In this document: piece by piece, positions 16,545 to 27,307 of the stretch
How the letters are laid out: the number at the start of each line of letters is the position of its first letter
Numbering within the stretch: the first letter of the stretch is position 1
Assembly (NCBI GenBank): GCA_965644295.1
Contig: CBFFRP010000200.1
Location: 124,001 to 188,000, forward strand
DNA: 64,000 nt
Direction of reading: 5' to 3'
Source: Paraphysomonas bandaiensis
Lineage: Eukaryota > Chrysophyceae
The notes under the pieces: generated by a model
What the model was told of the DNA's origin: nothing
Databases searched by the model: none
What the model saw: only the letters and a program-made list of their open reading frames with translations
Made by a program: the position numbers and the translations under genes

Positions 16545-18856
16545 TGAGGGGCTATGATGAGGGTCATAAAATTATTATATAGAAAACAATGAATATGTAT
16601 ATACATGCATATGCGGACAAGTGTGTGTGTGTGTATATCAATACGTCAAGAAGAATTCTGATATGATCCAGTCCAGGAGCCCCACCTCTCACAGCATTCC
16701 ATGTGAGCAAGATCACGCTACACGCAGATCGCTTAGCTGTTCTGCTAGGTGATATAGTGGAGCCTCTCTATCCGGGTGAGCGGAGGATGGTCTGATATTA
16801 GCGGAGAGTAAGCAGCCTGTATATCATGCGGATGATATGTGTGATGACGAGAGGGAGTGTTGCGATAGTGTGAAGTGGTATTATGGGACAGCAGATACAC
16901 CGAAAGATATGCTGATTCTTCTCTGTGGAAGATTCTATCTAAACGAGAAGCACTTCTCATCCTTCTATGTGCTCCATAACATTTCAATCAAGGACAGAGT
17001 ATTGCCTGATCTATTTATAAAATAGTACAAAAGCAAAGCCCACGCCAATGACAATCTTACAGCTTGCAATCTGCGAGAAGGGAGTTCAAAAGACCAGCTT
17101 TTTCTCTATTATGTAGGATTGACTGTGCAATATATTATCGAAAGGGATGGGCGAAATGCGTTGCGAAATTTGATTCATTTTTCGAACTTTAAAATGCATT
17201 ATGGAATATCTTTTCAAGCAGAATCGCGTTGGCGGTGACATGAAACGCAATTTCGAATTTTGTTTGCAAGTTAAGGAACAGGTATCAAGGCTCCTTTCAG
17301 TACCACAAACCCTACATGATTGGTTGCAGCGAGCTGGCGAATACGAGACGACTTTTAGACGCGCACTTCATTTACGCAACGGGGAAGGCCTACGTCAACA
17401 GCACTCATGGCATGATGGAAATATGTACCTTGAGTTCAAACCGCTGCGCAGATGACTATTCTCTCAATGAAGGCTATCTCTCTTCCGTTTTTTCACCTGC
17501 TCTTTAGCAGTGAAACAGAAGTGCTTTATACAGATCATTGATAATGCTATCGTGTACGCTCTCGTCGTCCTATGCATGTCATTATTGGGTTGTTTTTTGT
17601 TGCCAAGCTTGTGTCTGGATAGATGTATGAATGTATATGTACTTGAAAATTTCGATAAAAAGTTTTTCAGGTATATATTGCACAACGACAATTTAATAGA
17701 CAATGTCTATCTCGATGTCAGTACCCGTGTATCACATTACCTCGGAAGCTGATTGTAGCTCAGAATTTTCTTCATAGCTGGTCGGAGTATGCTGCCTAAC
17801 TTATTAGTACAAACTTTTTTGGGGTAGCTTTCGTTGAGGCTAATTGAAAACTATGAGATTGGGTTGGTGTCCCTGAAGGGTACAGCCGGAACAGAATTTC
17901 AAAATTTGCAAGCTAACAACCATTTTCCGATAAAGTATTGAACTCTAAGCACAAGGAAGCACAGGTAACAAAATTCCAAGTTATTTTTGGCAATATATTT
18001 TTAATGTTGTTGACATTAGTGTGGAACTTTATCTGACTGACAAAATAAGTCAGCTGTTAGCTCGTATTTTAATCAGATGACTCGTTAGAACAGTCAAAAT
18101 CAGTCCAGCCCATTTCATGATTCTCAGAGAACGACCAAAGTTAAAATTAAATGATTACTGTTATCGTATCTCGTGAATATGTATTCTAGGACCATGTCCT
18201 AGTACTGAATCGAGATTTTTTGCGTAGAATGTAGAATTTGATTGATCTTCAATTAGAAGCCGTATCTGCTATACTAATCAAGTAGTTTTTAATGAAAATA
18301 GATGAAATTTCAGAGATAATACTTGAAACTGTTTGATAAAGTGATTCTACTAACCATTCATTGAGGGAAGCATTATAGGTGTAATATAACCTAGTCATAC
18401 ACATATTTTGGAGTAAAACCTAGTCAAAGTAATAAATGATTCAACCTAGTCAACTTTAGTTATAAACCTAGTTATTAACTACCTTTTAAATAATAAATAA
18501 CAATGAAGTCACAGAGCAGGTAAAGTGAAACCAACGAAGCATAGATCAGATCAAAGCAAAGTTAGAAAACAGAAAGAGAGATAAATAGTAGCATATAGAC
18601 AGGAGTCCACCGCTAGAGTAGGTATGTAGTATGTAGATCTTTCGTTCTCATAACACAATCTTCATAATGTCCTTCAGTTCCCTTCGACAATGTCATAGAA
18701 GCTTACTGTCTGCGGGTCATCAGTGTCACTCAAGTTTACATCAATTACAATGCACAAATATGACTACAACACGCATAGCCTCACACACTACACAACATAC
18801 TGAAAGTGGTCGGTTACGAATCCAAACCGCATCTTGAAAGAATTTACAGCTCGTTT

Positions 18857-18950
18857 GTAAGAATATCTGTTTAATACATGAGAACGGTTGTGTTCAGAAA
18901 CTAGTTTTACATCTATAGACTAACTAATAACTGGGCTTGCTATTTACGAC
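18857..18950 (+). repeat. R2 dispersed repeat
   Basis: ~94 bp shared with 54505-54602 (same strand) and, in part, with 29822-29873 (opposite strand). The conserved core is ACATGAGAACGG, AAACTAGTTTT, then TAGACTAACTAATAACTGG and CTTGCTATTTACGAC. No coding potential. Confidence 0.75.
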
Positions 18951-19018
18951 TAGTGGTGGGCAACCGTCTCGGGACTGCTTGTGCATCGCTGCGAGCACCA
19001 TGGTGCAACCACAGCTCG
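18951..19018 (-). mobile_element. LINE-A 3'-end fragment with stem-loop
   Basis: On the minus strand this matches the 3' flank of LINE-A copy 3 (54075-54140): GGTTGCACCATGGTGCTCGC, then AGCGATGCACAAGCAGTCCC and GAGACGGTTGCCC. The centre can fold as GCA-GCGA-TGC, a stem closed by a GNRA tetraloop. Confidence 0.6.
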
Positions 19019-19426
19019 TTTGATACATCACAACTAAAAGATTGTGAATGCCCACAAGAAGATACTTGCTCCACACCATCATACAAAAAAGTACTGGCTC
19101 GTAGGGCACCTAAACCTAAACGAGAGTTCCAACATTAATATAGATATTATAAGATATTTAAAGAAATATAGTTATAGAGCTTATCACTTATGGATCCCTC
19201 CAGCTCCAGTCAGTTTCAGAGAAAGAATAATTGTTCATCGAGGTCGTCGTCAGAATTCCAGATAATATATCGTCAGATCTTCCAATTCCCTTGAGAAAAA
19301 AACGATCATTGTGTGGAAAGTATATTAACCTACAACCCTTCATGACTATAATATACACTAATTTACAATGCTTTTCGATTTTTGTATCGTGAGAGCGTAT
19401 TTTAGTAGTTGGACATATATAGAGCC

Positions 19427-19856
19427 AATGAATGTCTTAGTATTAGCAATAATAGGCATGTAAAAGTTAGTACTAATGTAGCAAAACAATTTAACTAACT
19501 AGTGCTTAACTCTGATATCCCACTATTTTGTGCTACGAAAGCTGCTTGTGCATCACCACTTTCGCTCTCTGTTCTTAAGGTAAACTAGCCTGGATGCTTG
19601 ACATCATCAGTAGGCACCCCAATACCCCGAATGCCCTTCCGGTGGGCCATTCCCTGATGCCTGTTTATTCATAAAAGGCTCTACACAAGTGACACTTATA
19701 TTTGTGTCTCTCTTGTACCACACAAGCATTTGGCTACGAGTGGGCAGAACAATATCTGCTGACTATATATGCGGCTCACGATAGTTTCCAGGAGAAATAT
19801 CTCCAGTACTTATTCCCATCACGAAAAGGTGCGAGTCCGACTTTTTTGAGGGTACA
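19427..19856 (+). repeat. R1 dispersed repeat, long copy
   Basis: Begins with the family end (GAATGTCTTAGTATTAGCAATA), includes the reversed stem-loop (partly deleted, near 19545-19560), then ATGCCTGTTTATTC and a 130 bp tract shared with 29191-29345 and 63654-63793 (TTTGGCTACGA, GAGAAATATCTCC, GAAAAGGTGCGAGTCCGAC). About 430 bp. Confidence 0.7.
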
Positions 19857-20245
19857 TATATATATCATATTTCAATATAATATTACTTGTTATGATAGCT
19901 GATAATTGTATTTTGTCAGATTCAAAGCATTTAATAATTAAATAAATCTACTCTGGTATACGGTATACTGAAAATGGATATAACGTAAGAATTGATCATT
20001 TTCTTCCGTGTTGAAGAGCCAAGGGGAAGTTCCTAATCTAAGTGTTACCAGTATAATTAGATGAAATTATTTCATAAGCACGACTATATGTTGAAAAGAG
20101 ACCACACCATTATACTGAGCTGTTCGGTGAAAATAAATGATTCGTTGTTGGTATTTCGTAAGCTACACACGTTGACTGAAGGAACTATAAATCTACAAGC
20201 ATCCCTGCTTCTCTTGCCCCTCAAACATACTCGATGTTCAAATAG

Positions 20246-22413
20246 TTACATCATTGCCCCAAAGTTTTGTTGATATTCCTTGATCGCTTCACATTGTTCG
20301 GGAGTAAATATACCATTACTGTTTGACTGCATAAATTGAACAAGACTTGAAAGGCTGTCAAACACGTAAGCTAAAGAGAAGCAATTAGACAGATAATACG
20401 ACCTGACAATAGGTACAACATCGATGTTGAATTCCTGCTTGACTTGCTATAGCAGAATATATATATATTAGTTACTGTGAACACCATCTTATTATTCACA
20501 GTACCTGTATGGCAGATACGGGACTAACAGTATCTCCAATCAAGGATGATGACGCCGATCCCGTGGCCTCCTCTCTATCAAGAGCAACAGCAACGCCTAC
20601 CACTATTGCCCCACATTCCAATAGAGTTTCCATCGCCGCTCTTATGGCAGTACCTGCGGTAATAACATCGTCCACAATTAACACTCGTTTCCCAGATACA
20701 TCACTTCCAACAATACTTCCACCCTATATGAGAACAACATAAAACTATATACAACATAGATAGGACAACACACCTCGCCATGATCCTTCGGTTCTTTCCT
20801 GTTGTACGCGAACTCTTTGTCTTCCCCAAAGAAGGAGTACCATGCCGAAGCTACACCTGTAGCGAGAGGAATTCCTTTATAAGCGGGGCCAAAAACTATA
20901 TCAAAATCCATATTGGCTAGCTTGATGGCCTGCGCATAGTATCTACACAATGCTGCCATACTTCTTCCTCCATGGAAATTGCCTGCATTGAAAAAATACG
21001 GAGACAATCGACCAGATTTAAGGGTAAACGAGCCGAATTGGAGTACACGGTTGGTAATACAAAGTTCTAGAAACTCTTTCTGGTAAGTAAGAAGATCGTC
21101 ATTCTTGTTTCCTTGACTGATCTGAGATACACACTTCACTGCGCAACACAGAGATACAGTGATACATCCCACGCACCTTCTCGAATTGAGTGCTTTCAGC
21201 TTGCCCACTGACGTCTGCAATATAATCACCAAATATCTTCTTATCGTACTACAACTCACCTAGTCGCAACTCTTCTCTGACAGAATTTATTTTATCTCTC
21301 AACTCTCGGGCAATGTCGTCTGCAACTGAATCACCAAATATCTTCTTATTGCACTACGACTCACCTCGTCGCAACTCTTCTCTGACAGAGTTTATTTTAT
21401 CTCTCAACTCTCGGGCTATGTCGCCCATAGTTTTTCCCGATTCAAGTACGTCAGGATTAGATATGGCGCGCGAAACTGCTACCAGTAGTCCACTTCCATC
21501 CGTTCTTAGAGCTGCGCGACATACATCTTCCGCGTTCCCACCTTGCGCCCCCACCCCAGGACATAACAGCCACGCATCCGGAGCAAGCAATCGCACTTGA
21601 ACGAGAGACTTGATATCAGTGGCTCCAGTAACCATTCCGAGGCAGCAGTAAGGAGTGGTTGAATCAGACCATGCTGCCGTCTGCTGAGCCACCTGGAGAT
21701 GTGACAATAACTACATTACAGTACATACTGCTCATTGTTATATACGAAAACCTTCTCAAACAAGAGCATTCCATTCTTTAACTGTACCTCCTGAAATTCC
21801 TGTTTATAATCCATAGTTACTCATATGATTCAATTAAGCACTACCAACCCTGTCGAGCACTCACCACAGAAGAAGAATTCGAAGTTTTGCACAATACGAA
21901 AGCACCTCTGTCTTTGTATTCTTCAGTTACAAATGGTGCAATAGAATCCCACCCCATATATGGGCTTAGAGTAACGGCATCAGCTTTGCAGATGTCATAT
22001 GCAGCTTTGGCATAATGTGAGGCTGTGCTACCGATATCTCCACGCTTAACATCCAATATTATAGGGATGCCCATTTCATGCAGAGTGTTGCAAATCTGTC
22101 AGAAATTAAAAATATAACAGATAAGCATCTCCAGTAACCTGAGTGAGAACACGCACTCCATCAGCCCCTCGAGACTCGAAGAACGCTGCGTTCGGTTTAA
22201 AGGCAGCAGCGAACTCATGTGTCTCGTGAATGATATTCAAACAAAACTCAGATATAGCCTCTAGGGAGTGATCTTTGATCTGACAGACGGAGAGTCAAGC
22301 TATATATGTATGTACGTATATCTTACATGAGAGGGGTGAGGGTCCAGACCCACACACAGGAGACTGTTAACGGACTCCACTCGACACTGTAATCGTTCAA
22401 AGAAGGACTTCAT
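20246..22413 (-). CDS. Bifunctional UMP synthase, OMP decarboxylase-OPRT order
   Basis: Makes UMP from orotate in two steps: OPRT adds PRPP-derived ribose phosphate and OMP decarboxylase removes CO2. Eleven exons: 22327-22413, 22139-22279, 21865-22095, 21752-21799, 21365-21692, 21260-21319, 21177-21214, 20774-21121, 20505-20723, 20403-20446 and 20246-20354, about 550 aa. The N-terminal decarboxylase shows LLCVGLDPH, the catalytic [21 protein letters not shown], and later a CPGVGAQGG phosphate loop. The C-terminal OPRT shows [24 protein letters not shown] and the PRPP motif [12 protein letters not shown]. This order is inverted relative to animals and plants and is known from stramenopiles, kinetoplastids and some bacteria. 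Exon 6 is a tandem copy of the end of exon 5 (see repeat). The start ATG lies 10 bp inside the end of the inverted repeat; its promoter must lie in the repeat. Confidence 0.95.
21213..21422 (-). repeat. In-frame tandem exon/intron duplication (2 x 105 bp) in UMP synthase
   Basis: Copies 21213-21317 and 21318-21422 differ at only a few positions. Each unit holds the 60 nt exonic piece encoding [18 protein letters not shown] and a 45 bp intron with its own donor and acceptor. The unit is 105 bp, a multiple of three, and both introns are phase 1, so the extra exon (21260-21319) adds 20 residues to the inter-domain linker without breaking the frame. Confidence 0.9.
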
Positions 22414-22422
22414 GATGAATGA

Positions 22423-23019
22423 TAAGCGATCTGCGTGTAGCGTGATCTTGCTCACATGGAATGCTGTGAGAGGTGGGGCTCCTGGACTGGATCATATCAG
22501 AATTCTTCTTGACGTATTGATATACACACACACACACTTGTCCGCATATGCATGTATATACGGTGTACAATGAAATACGTATTACATATTCATTGTTTTC
22601 TATATAATAATTTTATGACCCTCATCATAGCCCCTCACCTGCCTTAGCTCAGTTGGTAGAGCATTGGACTGTAGAGGTTGTAACTTAGGATATCCAATGG
22701 TCGCTGGTTCGAATCCGGCAGGCAGGAGACCATTAGGTGACGGGCCACTTCCTTTTTTTTCGTCTCTCATCATATTCATATACACTCAGAATACAGTACT
22801 CCTCCTATACAGCAGTATACTGGGAATACAGCCTGTAGTTGGCTGTTATTTTAAGCTGGTATCTATCGTGTGGAACCCTACGAGAGATCGCTCAGCTAGC
22901 TGCTGCTGAGTTTTTACCGTGATCGGATCATTGGATTGAAAGGTGGCTTCAGCCGATGAGTGGTGTACTATCGGCTATACGCAGATGCGCACCGACATAT
23001 TTCTTGGAATGGATATCTA
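22423..23019. repeat. Right arm of the large inverted repeat
   Basis: Inverted copy of 16163-16735. It occupies the whole divergent spacer between UMP synthase and the gene at 22956, plus that gene's first 21 codons. This native-looking position suggests it is the source and the left arm the copy. It also includes ATACAGTACTCC and GCAGTATACTGG motifs (near 22792-22822) of the type seen upstream of other genes. Confidence 0.9.
22638..22727 (+). tRNA. tRNA-Tyr (GTA), intron-containing, copy 2
   Basis: Acceptor CCTGCCT (22638-22644) pairs with AGGCAGG (22720-22726), with A discriminator at 22727. The anticodon GTA is at 22671-22673, and a ~17 nt intron follows the anticodon loop (about 22675-22692). 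T loop TTCGAAT. Matches the minus-strand gene at 16455-16544. Confidence 0.95.
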
Positions 23020-24527
23020 ACATATGGAAGGATCCTGTGGAGTATGTGCAGGTGTTAGGTCTTGCTACCAGTGTTGTTGGAAGTGCCCTCTACCTTTACC
23101 GTTGGTACAACATCAATTTCTGTCTTTTGAATGAGGTCACATTTGTTGACTACTCTCGGAGTACTCACAGCCTAACAGACGTTGAGATGCTTGACTGCAT
23201 TGGGCGCGAGCAGATTGTTAATAGTGTGATCAATATAACCAGATTTATGAAGGGACAGTTTCTTTGTGTATGGGGTCATGATACAGCTGCAAATGATGTA
23301 TTGGTCCGACGAGCACTTATGGAGGCACAGTGCAGAGCAATACAATTAGATTTTCGTGGTGCAGTGTGGGCTGACAGCATGTCTGCTTGGATGAGTCGGT
23401 TAGAAAAAACTTCGAGTCCTATTCATTCTATGATACGCAAACTATCTCTCTTTGTGACTGGAAGTGGAGAGGAAGAAGACTTGGATGAAGAAGGGCCAGT
23501 GTCTGAGAGAACTCTTCTCCGGTTCAAAACTCTTATGTCCGAAAAAGCCAAATTTATAGAAAATGCTGCAATGCAACACAAAGATCGTCCTCTGGTGCTT
23601 TATGTTCGTGGTGTGGATTCGCTTTATAGAGGACGGTTAATGGGAGAGAATGCCAATCGCCGAAATACACTCGTGGAGCTGTATCTTGAACACCTTCTTC
23701 GCCTATCAGATGTCCCGACTGTACATGTGATTATATCTTGTAGCGATGTATTCTGGCTGCGTTGCTGGCTTCAATGTGACCCTGTATGGCGGCGAGGCCT
23801 AGCGCTGCACGTGGAGGCGTTTGCAAGCGGCAATAGTACTGTCATGCGCCTCTGGAATTGTATCAGGACCCTTCCTTCACATTGTCCCAGAATACCGGGA
23901 CTGCCGTCCCATGACCTTCCTTTTGAATGCTTCCAACGCATGCTTAACTATTGGGGACGAGGGTCAGCCGACTTGCTGCGAATCTACGCAGCAATGCTTG
24001 CAGGGGCTGCTGCCTCAACCGATGACTGCTGCATGTCGGGATCATTGTGCACTAATTCTGTGGATGCGCTTGCCGAATTAGATATTCGGAATACGACCCT
24101 ATGTTGGTCAGATCGCTCACGATTATCGTACGGGGAAGACAACGGGTGTTCCTTGTGGCGACGAAGAGCTCAGGTTATTGACATGCTTCTTTCTTCCAGT
24201 GGGTACACTGGCGAATGTGGGCTATCTCATGCCGCCACCATGATGGCAACGGCATGCATGCCTCGCCTCAGCGCAGATTTACTTTCCCGCAAGGACCCTA
24301 GACTGCTAGATTGTGCAATAGAAATGGTAGATCTGAGGCTACTCTGTGTGCACACCTCTTCTACTAACTGGACATATCCAACTGAATCACAGATCAGTAA
24401 GTGCGGGCAGTCTAAGGAATTGGAATTTCTCCCACTTTACTTTACTCCCCAACGGCCGATCGAGTTATTGGCCCTGCAGTATGTACTGCGTCCGTATTGT
24501 AAGAATGATACAGTAGAAGGTACTTAA
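22956..24527 (+). CDS. Predicted membrane-anchored degenerate P-loop ATPase-like protein
   Basis: Single-exon frame, 523 aa; not assigned to a named family. A hydrophobic stretch at residues ~32-50 (VLGLATSVVGSALYLYRWY) is a likely membrane anchor. The next region looks like a worn AAA/STAND ATPase: QFLCVWGHDTAANDVLVRRAL sits where Walker A would be but lacks GK[ST], and PLVLYVRGVDSLY resembles Walker B and lacks the acidic pair. An acidic insert (EEEDLDEEG) lies near residue 170. A mitochondrial YME2/RNA12-like or NTPase-fold protein is possible, but this is speculation. The first 21 codons lie inside the inverted repeat, shared with a dead fragment at 16163. The gene is divergent from UMP synthase with tRNA-Tyr between them. 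Confidence 0.7.
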   Translation: MSGVLSAIRRCAPTYFLEWISNIWKDPVEYVQVLGLATSVVGSALYLYRWYNINFCLLNEVTFVDYSRSTHSLTDVEMLDCIGREQIVNSVINITRFMKGQFLCVWGHDTAANDVLVRRALMEAQCRAIQLDFRGAVWADSMSAWMSRLEKTSSPIHSMIRKLSLFVTGSGEEEDLDEEGPVSERTLLRFKTLMSEKAKFIENAAMQHKDRPLVLYVRGVDSLYRGRLMGENANRRNTLVELYLEHLLRLSDVPTVHVIISCSDVFWLRCWLQCDPVWRRGLALHVEAFASGNSTVMRLWNCIRTLPSHCPRIPGLPSHDLPFECFQRMLNYWGRGSADLLRIYAAMLAGAAASTDDCCMSGSLCTNSVDALAELDIRNTTLCWSDRSRLSYGEDNGCSLWRRRAQVIDMLLSSSGYTGECGLSHAATMMATACMPRLSADLLSRKDPRLLDCAIEMVDLRLLCVHTSSTNWTYPTESQISKCGQSKELEFLPLYFTPQRPIELLALQYVLRPYCKNDTVEGT

Positions 24528-25187
24528 TATAACAATAGTATTGGTAAGTGAATTTAATCTATTTTAACGAACTACTAGCAGTTTAATCGTGTTCTACTAC
24601 TCCTATTGTTTCCTATCTAGTACACAGGAAACTATTGAAAGCGACTTATATGCGTGTATGTGTGTACAGTGTGCCTCATAAATATTACCAGATGCTAAAT
24701 GCTAAATGATCACATACCACATACATTGACAGTTAAGACTTGTGTTAATGTACTACTGACATGAATACATAGAAAGGACAGACAATTTGCACCAAATGAG
24801 CATACTATCACTGAGCATATTTTGAGCATATGAATGAGATAATTATGCCGGCACTCTCTGGCTTCAAGACGCAATTAGCAGTGTTTAGGAATGAGCATAT
24901 GAATTATGAATTCCCCTTGCATTCCTCGTTGGAAGCGTTGTCTGACTAGCAGGAAATTGTTAATTTCCGATTGTGATCATGTCACATTAAATAACTACGC
25001 CGATTCTCCCTTGACGATAAGCATACTGATTCTGGCAACAGTACTTGGTACTTGGCCGATAAGTGTTACAGAAACTACGTGCGCATGATCACTTGTAAAC
25101 ACTATGAATTATATACATCTGTACACACCGCTGAACTCGTATATTCCATCTACAAAGATGAAACCACTATCATATAGCATCATTTAT
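24528..25187. other. Intergenic, convergent 3' flanks
   Basis: Lies between the ends of the ATPase-like gene and the hydrolase gene. GAGCATAT is repeated four times between 24797 and 24900. Nothing else is recognised. Confidence 0.5.
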
Positions 25188-26231
25188 CTACAACTGAATA
25201 TTCACACTCAAGCCATCATATGCCAGTTGTATATCTATACCCTCTTCTGATTGCAGTAACTTCAGCTTTGTATTTACCTCTTCATGGTCGATACCTGAGC
25301 CCATCCCAACGAGTAGTGTACGCTTTGGCCTAATCTCTCTACATAGTGCTATCGCCTGATCGAGAGAAAAATGAGTTGGGTGTTGGTAATCAATGGCCAG
25401 GGCATCTACTATCAACAAATCTATCTCGCCCTGTTGCTTGATGGCCTGGAGGGAAGCTGGAATCATACGGCTAATATCCGATATGTAGCACAGTTTGTCC
25501 TGATTACCAAACACAAATCCCAGAGACTTTAAATCCTCACCATGCATGACAGGAAAAGGAAACACATTTAAACCATGAATATTGAACTTTTCATAGTACT
25601 CTATCGGTATGCACTTGATATTCGACACATGCCGCTTCACAGCACCTTCACTACATATTACACAGCGTGTCTTTCAAAAACAGCACATACCTGGTGTGTC
25701 ATCGGGAAATAGATAAAAAAATACCTTTCGTACGACCTTTTCGCAGTCCTGTGTTAAATATACGGGCATAGGCTCCGCACCATCGACGTTCTGTATACTT
25801 CTCACATCGTCCAAACCAAAAATTGCATCGGCATGACCATGAGTAAGTACAACTGCATCCACGTGCGTGACATGATTGGCGGGAAACCACCTCACAACCG
25901 ACTCCCGAAAAGTTTTCCCCATATCAACAACTATATTCTTCTCATCCTCATCGTGCTTATATCTGATGAGGATGGAAGGGTTGCACCTGTAGTTCTTATT
26001 AAAGCGAGGGTCACCAAGAGCAGCTTTTCTAGACACGAGATAGTTGTTGGTAAGTCTAGAGTTTTTCGGTGCATCTTTCATTAGATGTATGGGAATGGGG
26101 GTCCCGATTGAACTGCCAGTCCCCAAGAAGAGCACCTGACTGTCAGAGTGACTGAAATCACTGGATGCTGCACAGTACATGGCTCCCCAAAGAGCAAGAG
26201 GTTTCGCAGTGCGTCGGAAAATGGGTATCAT
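25188..26231 (-). CDS. Metallo-beta-lactamase-fold hydrolase (PhnP / SPCC777.06c-like)
   Basis: Predicted metal-dependent phosphodiesterase or hydrolase. Exons 25691-26231 and 25188-25645 (45 bp intron, phase 1) give 332 aa. The N-terminal ~25 residues are basic/hydrophobic without acids (MIPIFRRTAKPLALWGAM) and could target mitochondria. Domain signs in order are LGTGSSIGTP, a metal-binding THGHADAIFGLDD (HxHxDH-type motif with D/D ending), FPVMHGED (third metal His region), YISDISRM and LLIVDAL. This arrangement fits the PhnP/tRNase Z-like branch found widely in eukaryotes with unknown substrate. The length is normal for the group. Confidence 0.85.
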
Positions 26232-26652
26232 ATGTGATAAAAAGGTTCTTCGACTTTAATGTAGTAAGCATTAGTCACATGGCGTGGGCAGACGTCACTG
26301 ATAAGATGCAGAGGGAGAGATGTGGATGCTGTTGTATATACAGACAGCATGACTTCTCTGTACACAAGTACACTCTCTCAAGTACATTGTACGTACCAGA
26401 AAACTAATAGTACACCAGTACACTATTGCGGTACATTCTCCTTACACTACAGTATTGTGAAAATACTGCGACAAGAATACATTGTTCGAGAATATGGAGA
26501 ACACACCCAACACACCAGACCCTCCGCATACTGCATACATACACCCCTAGAGCTCTAGGATGACCAGAGGTTGAGGTCCAGGTATACGTCCATAGTGAAG
26601 AGAACGATCTCTACAAGTGGTGACTAGGATATTGCAACTAATATCTAATCCA
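26232..26652. promoter_or_regulatory. Divergent intergenic region rich in GTAC motifs
   Basis: Between the hydrolase and CS-domain start codons. Between 26358 and 26490 there is a cluster of AGTACA/GTACAC/TGTACGTACC elements and an ACTACAGTATTGTG element. Similar CAGTA/GTAC clusters occur upstream of other genes in this window. Confidence 0.4.
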
Positions 26653-27307
26653 ATGGAATGGTATATTGGTACCGCTTGCATGATTATTGCATTTGCATGC
26701 AGTTTTTTGTTTTGGAGTTGGTATTCTCAGCGTAATAAAAACGAAGAAGAGTTTAATTTTCAACCTGACGACGTTAATAATAATGCAGATCCAGCAGCTA
26801 TAGATAAACTCTTTTCCAAAAATGATGGTGATGTATTAGCTGGAGAAACAAAAAACTATTCATGGACTCAGAATGACAAAGAAGTGGAAGTCTATGTCAA
26901 AGTCGAGGATACAGTGCGCGGTAAAGATGTCAAATGTGAAATATTACCGGACAGTTTGTCCCTGTCGATCAATGGCGAACTACTTATTGACGGCTATTTT
27001 TATGCCAACGTTATCCCCGATGAATGTAATTGGCAGATTGGTATAGATTTCAAACTATTCGAAACTGCGCGTTAAAATTATGCATTTAGATGGCGATGGC
27101 GCTGAACGCAGAGTTTGGATTAGTTTGTACAAAGAAACCCCGACAACCCGAAATCAGCATTGGAAATGTGTACTAGAGGGTGATGAGGAAATTGATGTAT
27201 CCGGTCTAGGACCTCCAGTACATCACATTGATGTCAACGATAAGAATTCTCTACATTCAGCGTTAGACAAGGTTAACTTTGCGCATACATATGGACATGC
27301 ATTGTAA
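26653..27307 (+). CDS. Membrane-anchored CS-domain (NudC-like) protein
   Basis: Predicted co-chaperone or client adaptor. Exons 26653-27040 and 27090-27307 (49 bp intron, phase 1) give about 201 aa. The start is the ATG at 26653 (MEWYIG...), directly before a strong hydrophobic segment (residues ~4-23) that would anchor the protein with the rest in the cytosol. The CS fold covers ~75-165: YSWTQNDKEVEVYVKV, then CEILPDSLSLSINGE, NWQI+D across the splice, and VWISLYKE..TRNQHWKCVLEGDEEID, matching the NudC type (W..V..G..EID). NudC-type proteins assist Hsp90 and dynein-linked clients. A TM-anchored form is less common, though animal NUDCD-type and plant relatives are mostly soluble. Confidence 0.85.

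Larger units (their letters stand above)
16163..16735. repeat. Left arm of a large inverted repeat
   Basis: Reverse complement of 22423-23019. The arms match nearly throughout. The right arm has ~24 extra bases near 22560-22585, and there are a few substitutions. The arm carries a tRNA-Tyr gene and the first 21 codons of the gene that starts at 22956. Its outer limits are sharp (TAGATATCC at 16163, ...GATCGCTTA at 16735). Confidence 0.9.
16736..20245. other. Long intergenic interval with repeat fragments
   Basis: 3.5 kb between the left inverted-repeat arm and UMP synthase. It contains R2 (18857-18950), a LINE-A 3' end (18951-19018) and an R1 copy (19427-19856). The open frames at 16837-17025, 17201-17455 and 17510-17752 show no recognisable domain and I do not call them genes. 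CCTAGTCA occurs four times between 18390 and 18480. Confidence 0.5.

Noticed and set aside
16397-16582. Frames over the tRNA-Tyr genes (also 22664-22909)
   Set aside because: They are translations of the tRNA and its flanks in the inverted repeat.
17201-17752. Possible gene fragments
   Set aside because: Checked for transposase, RT and tRNA features; none seen, and frames are short and unlinked by plausible splices.
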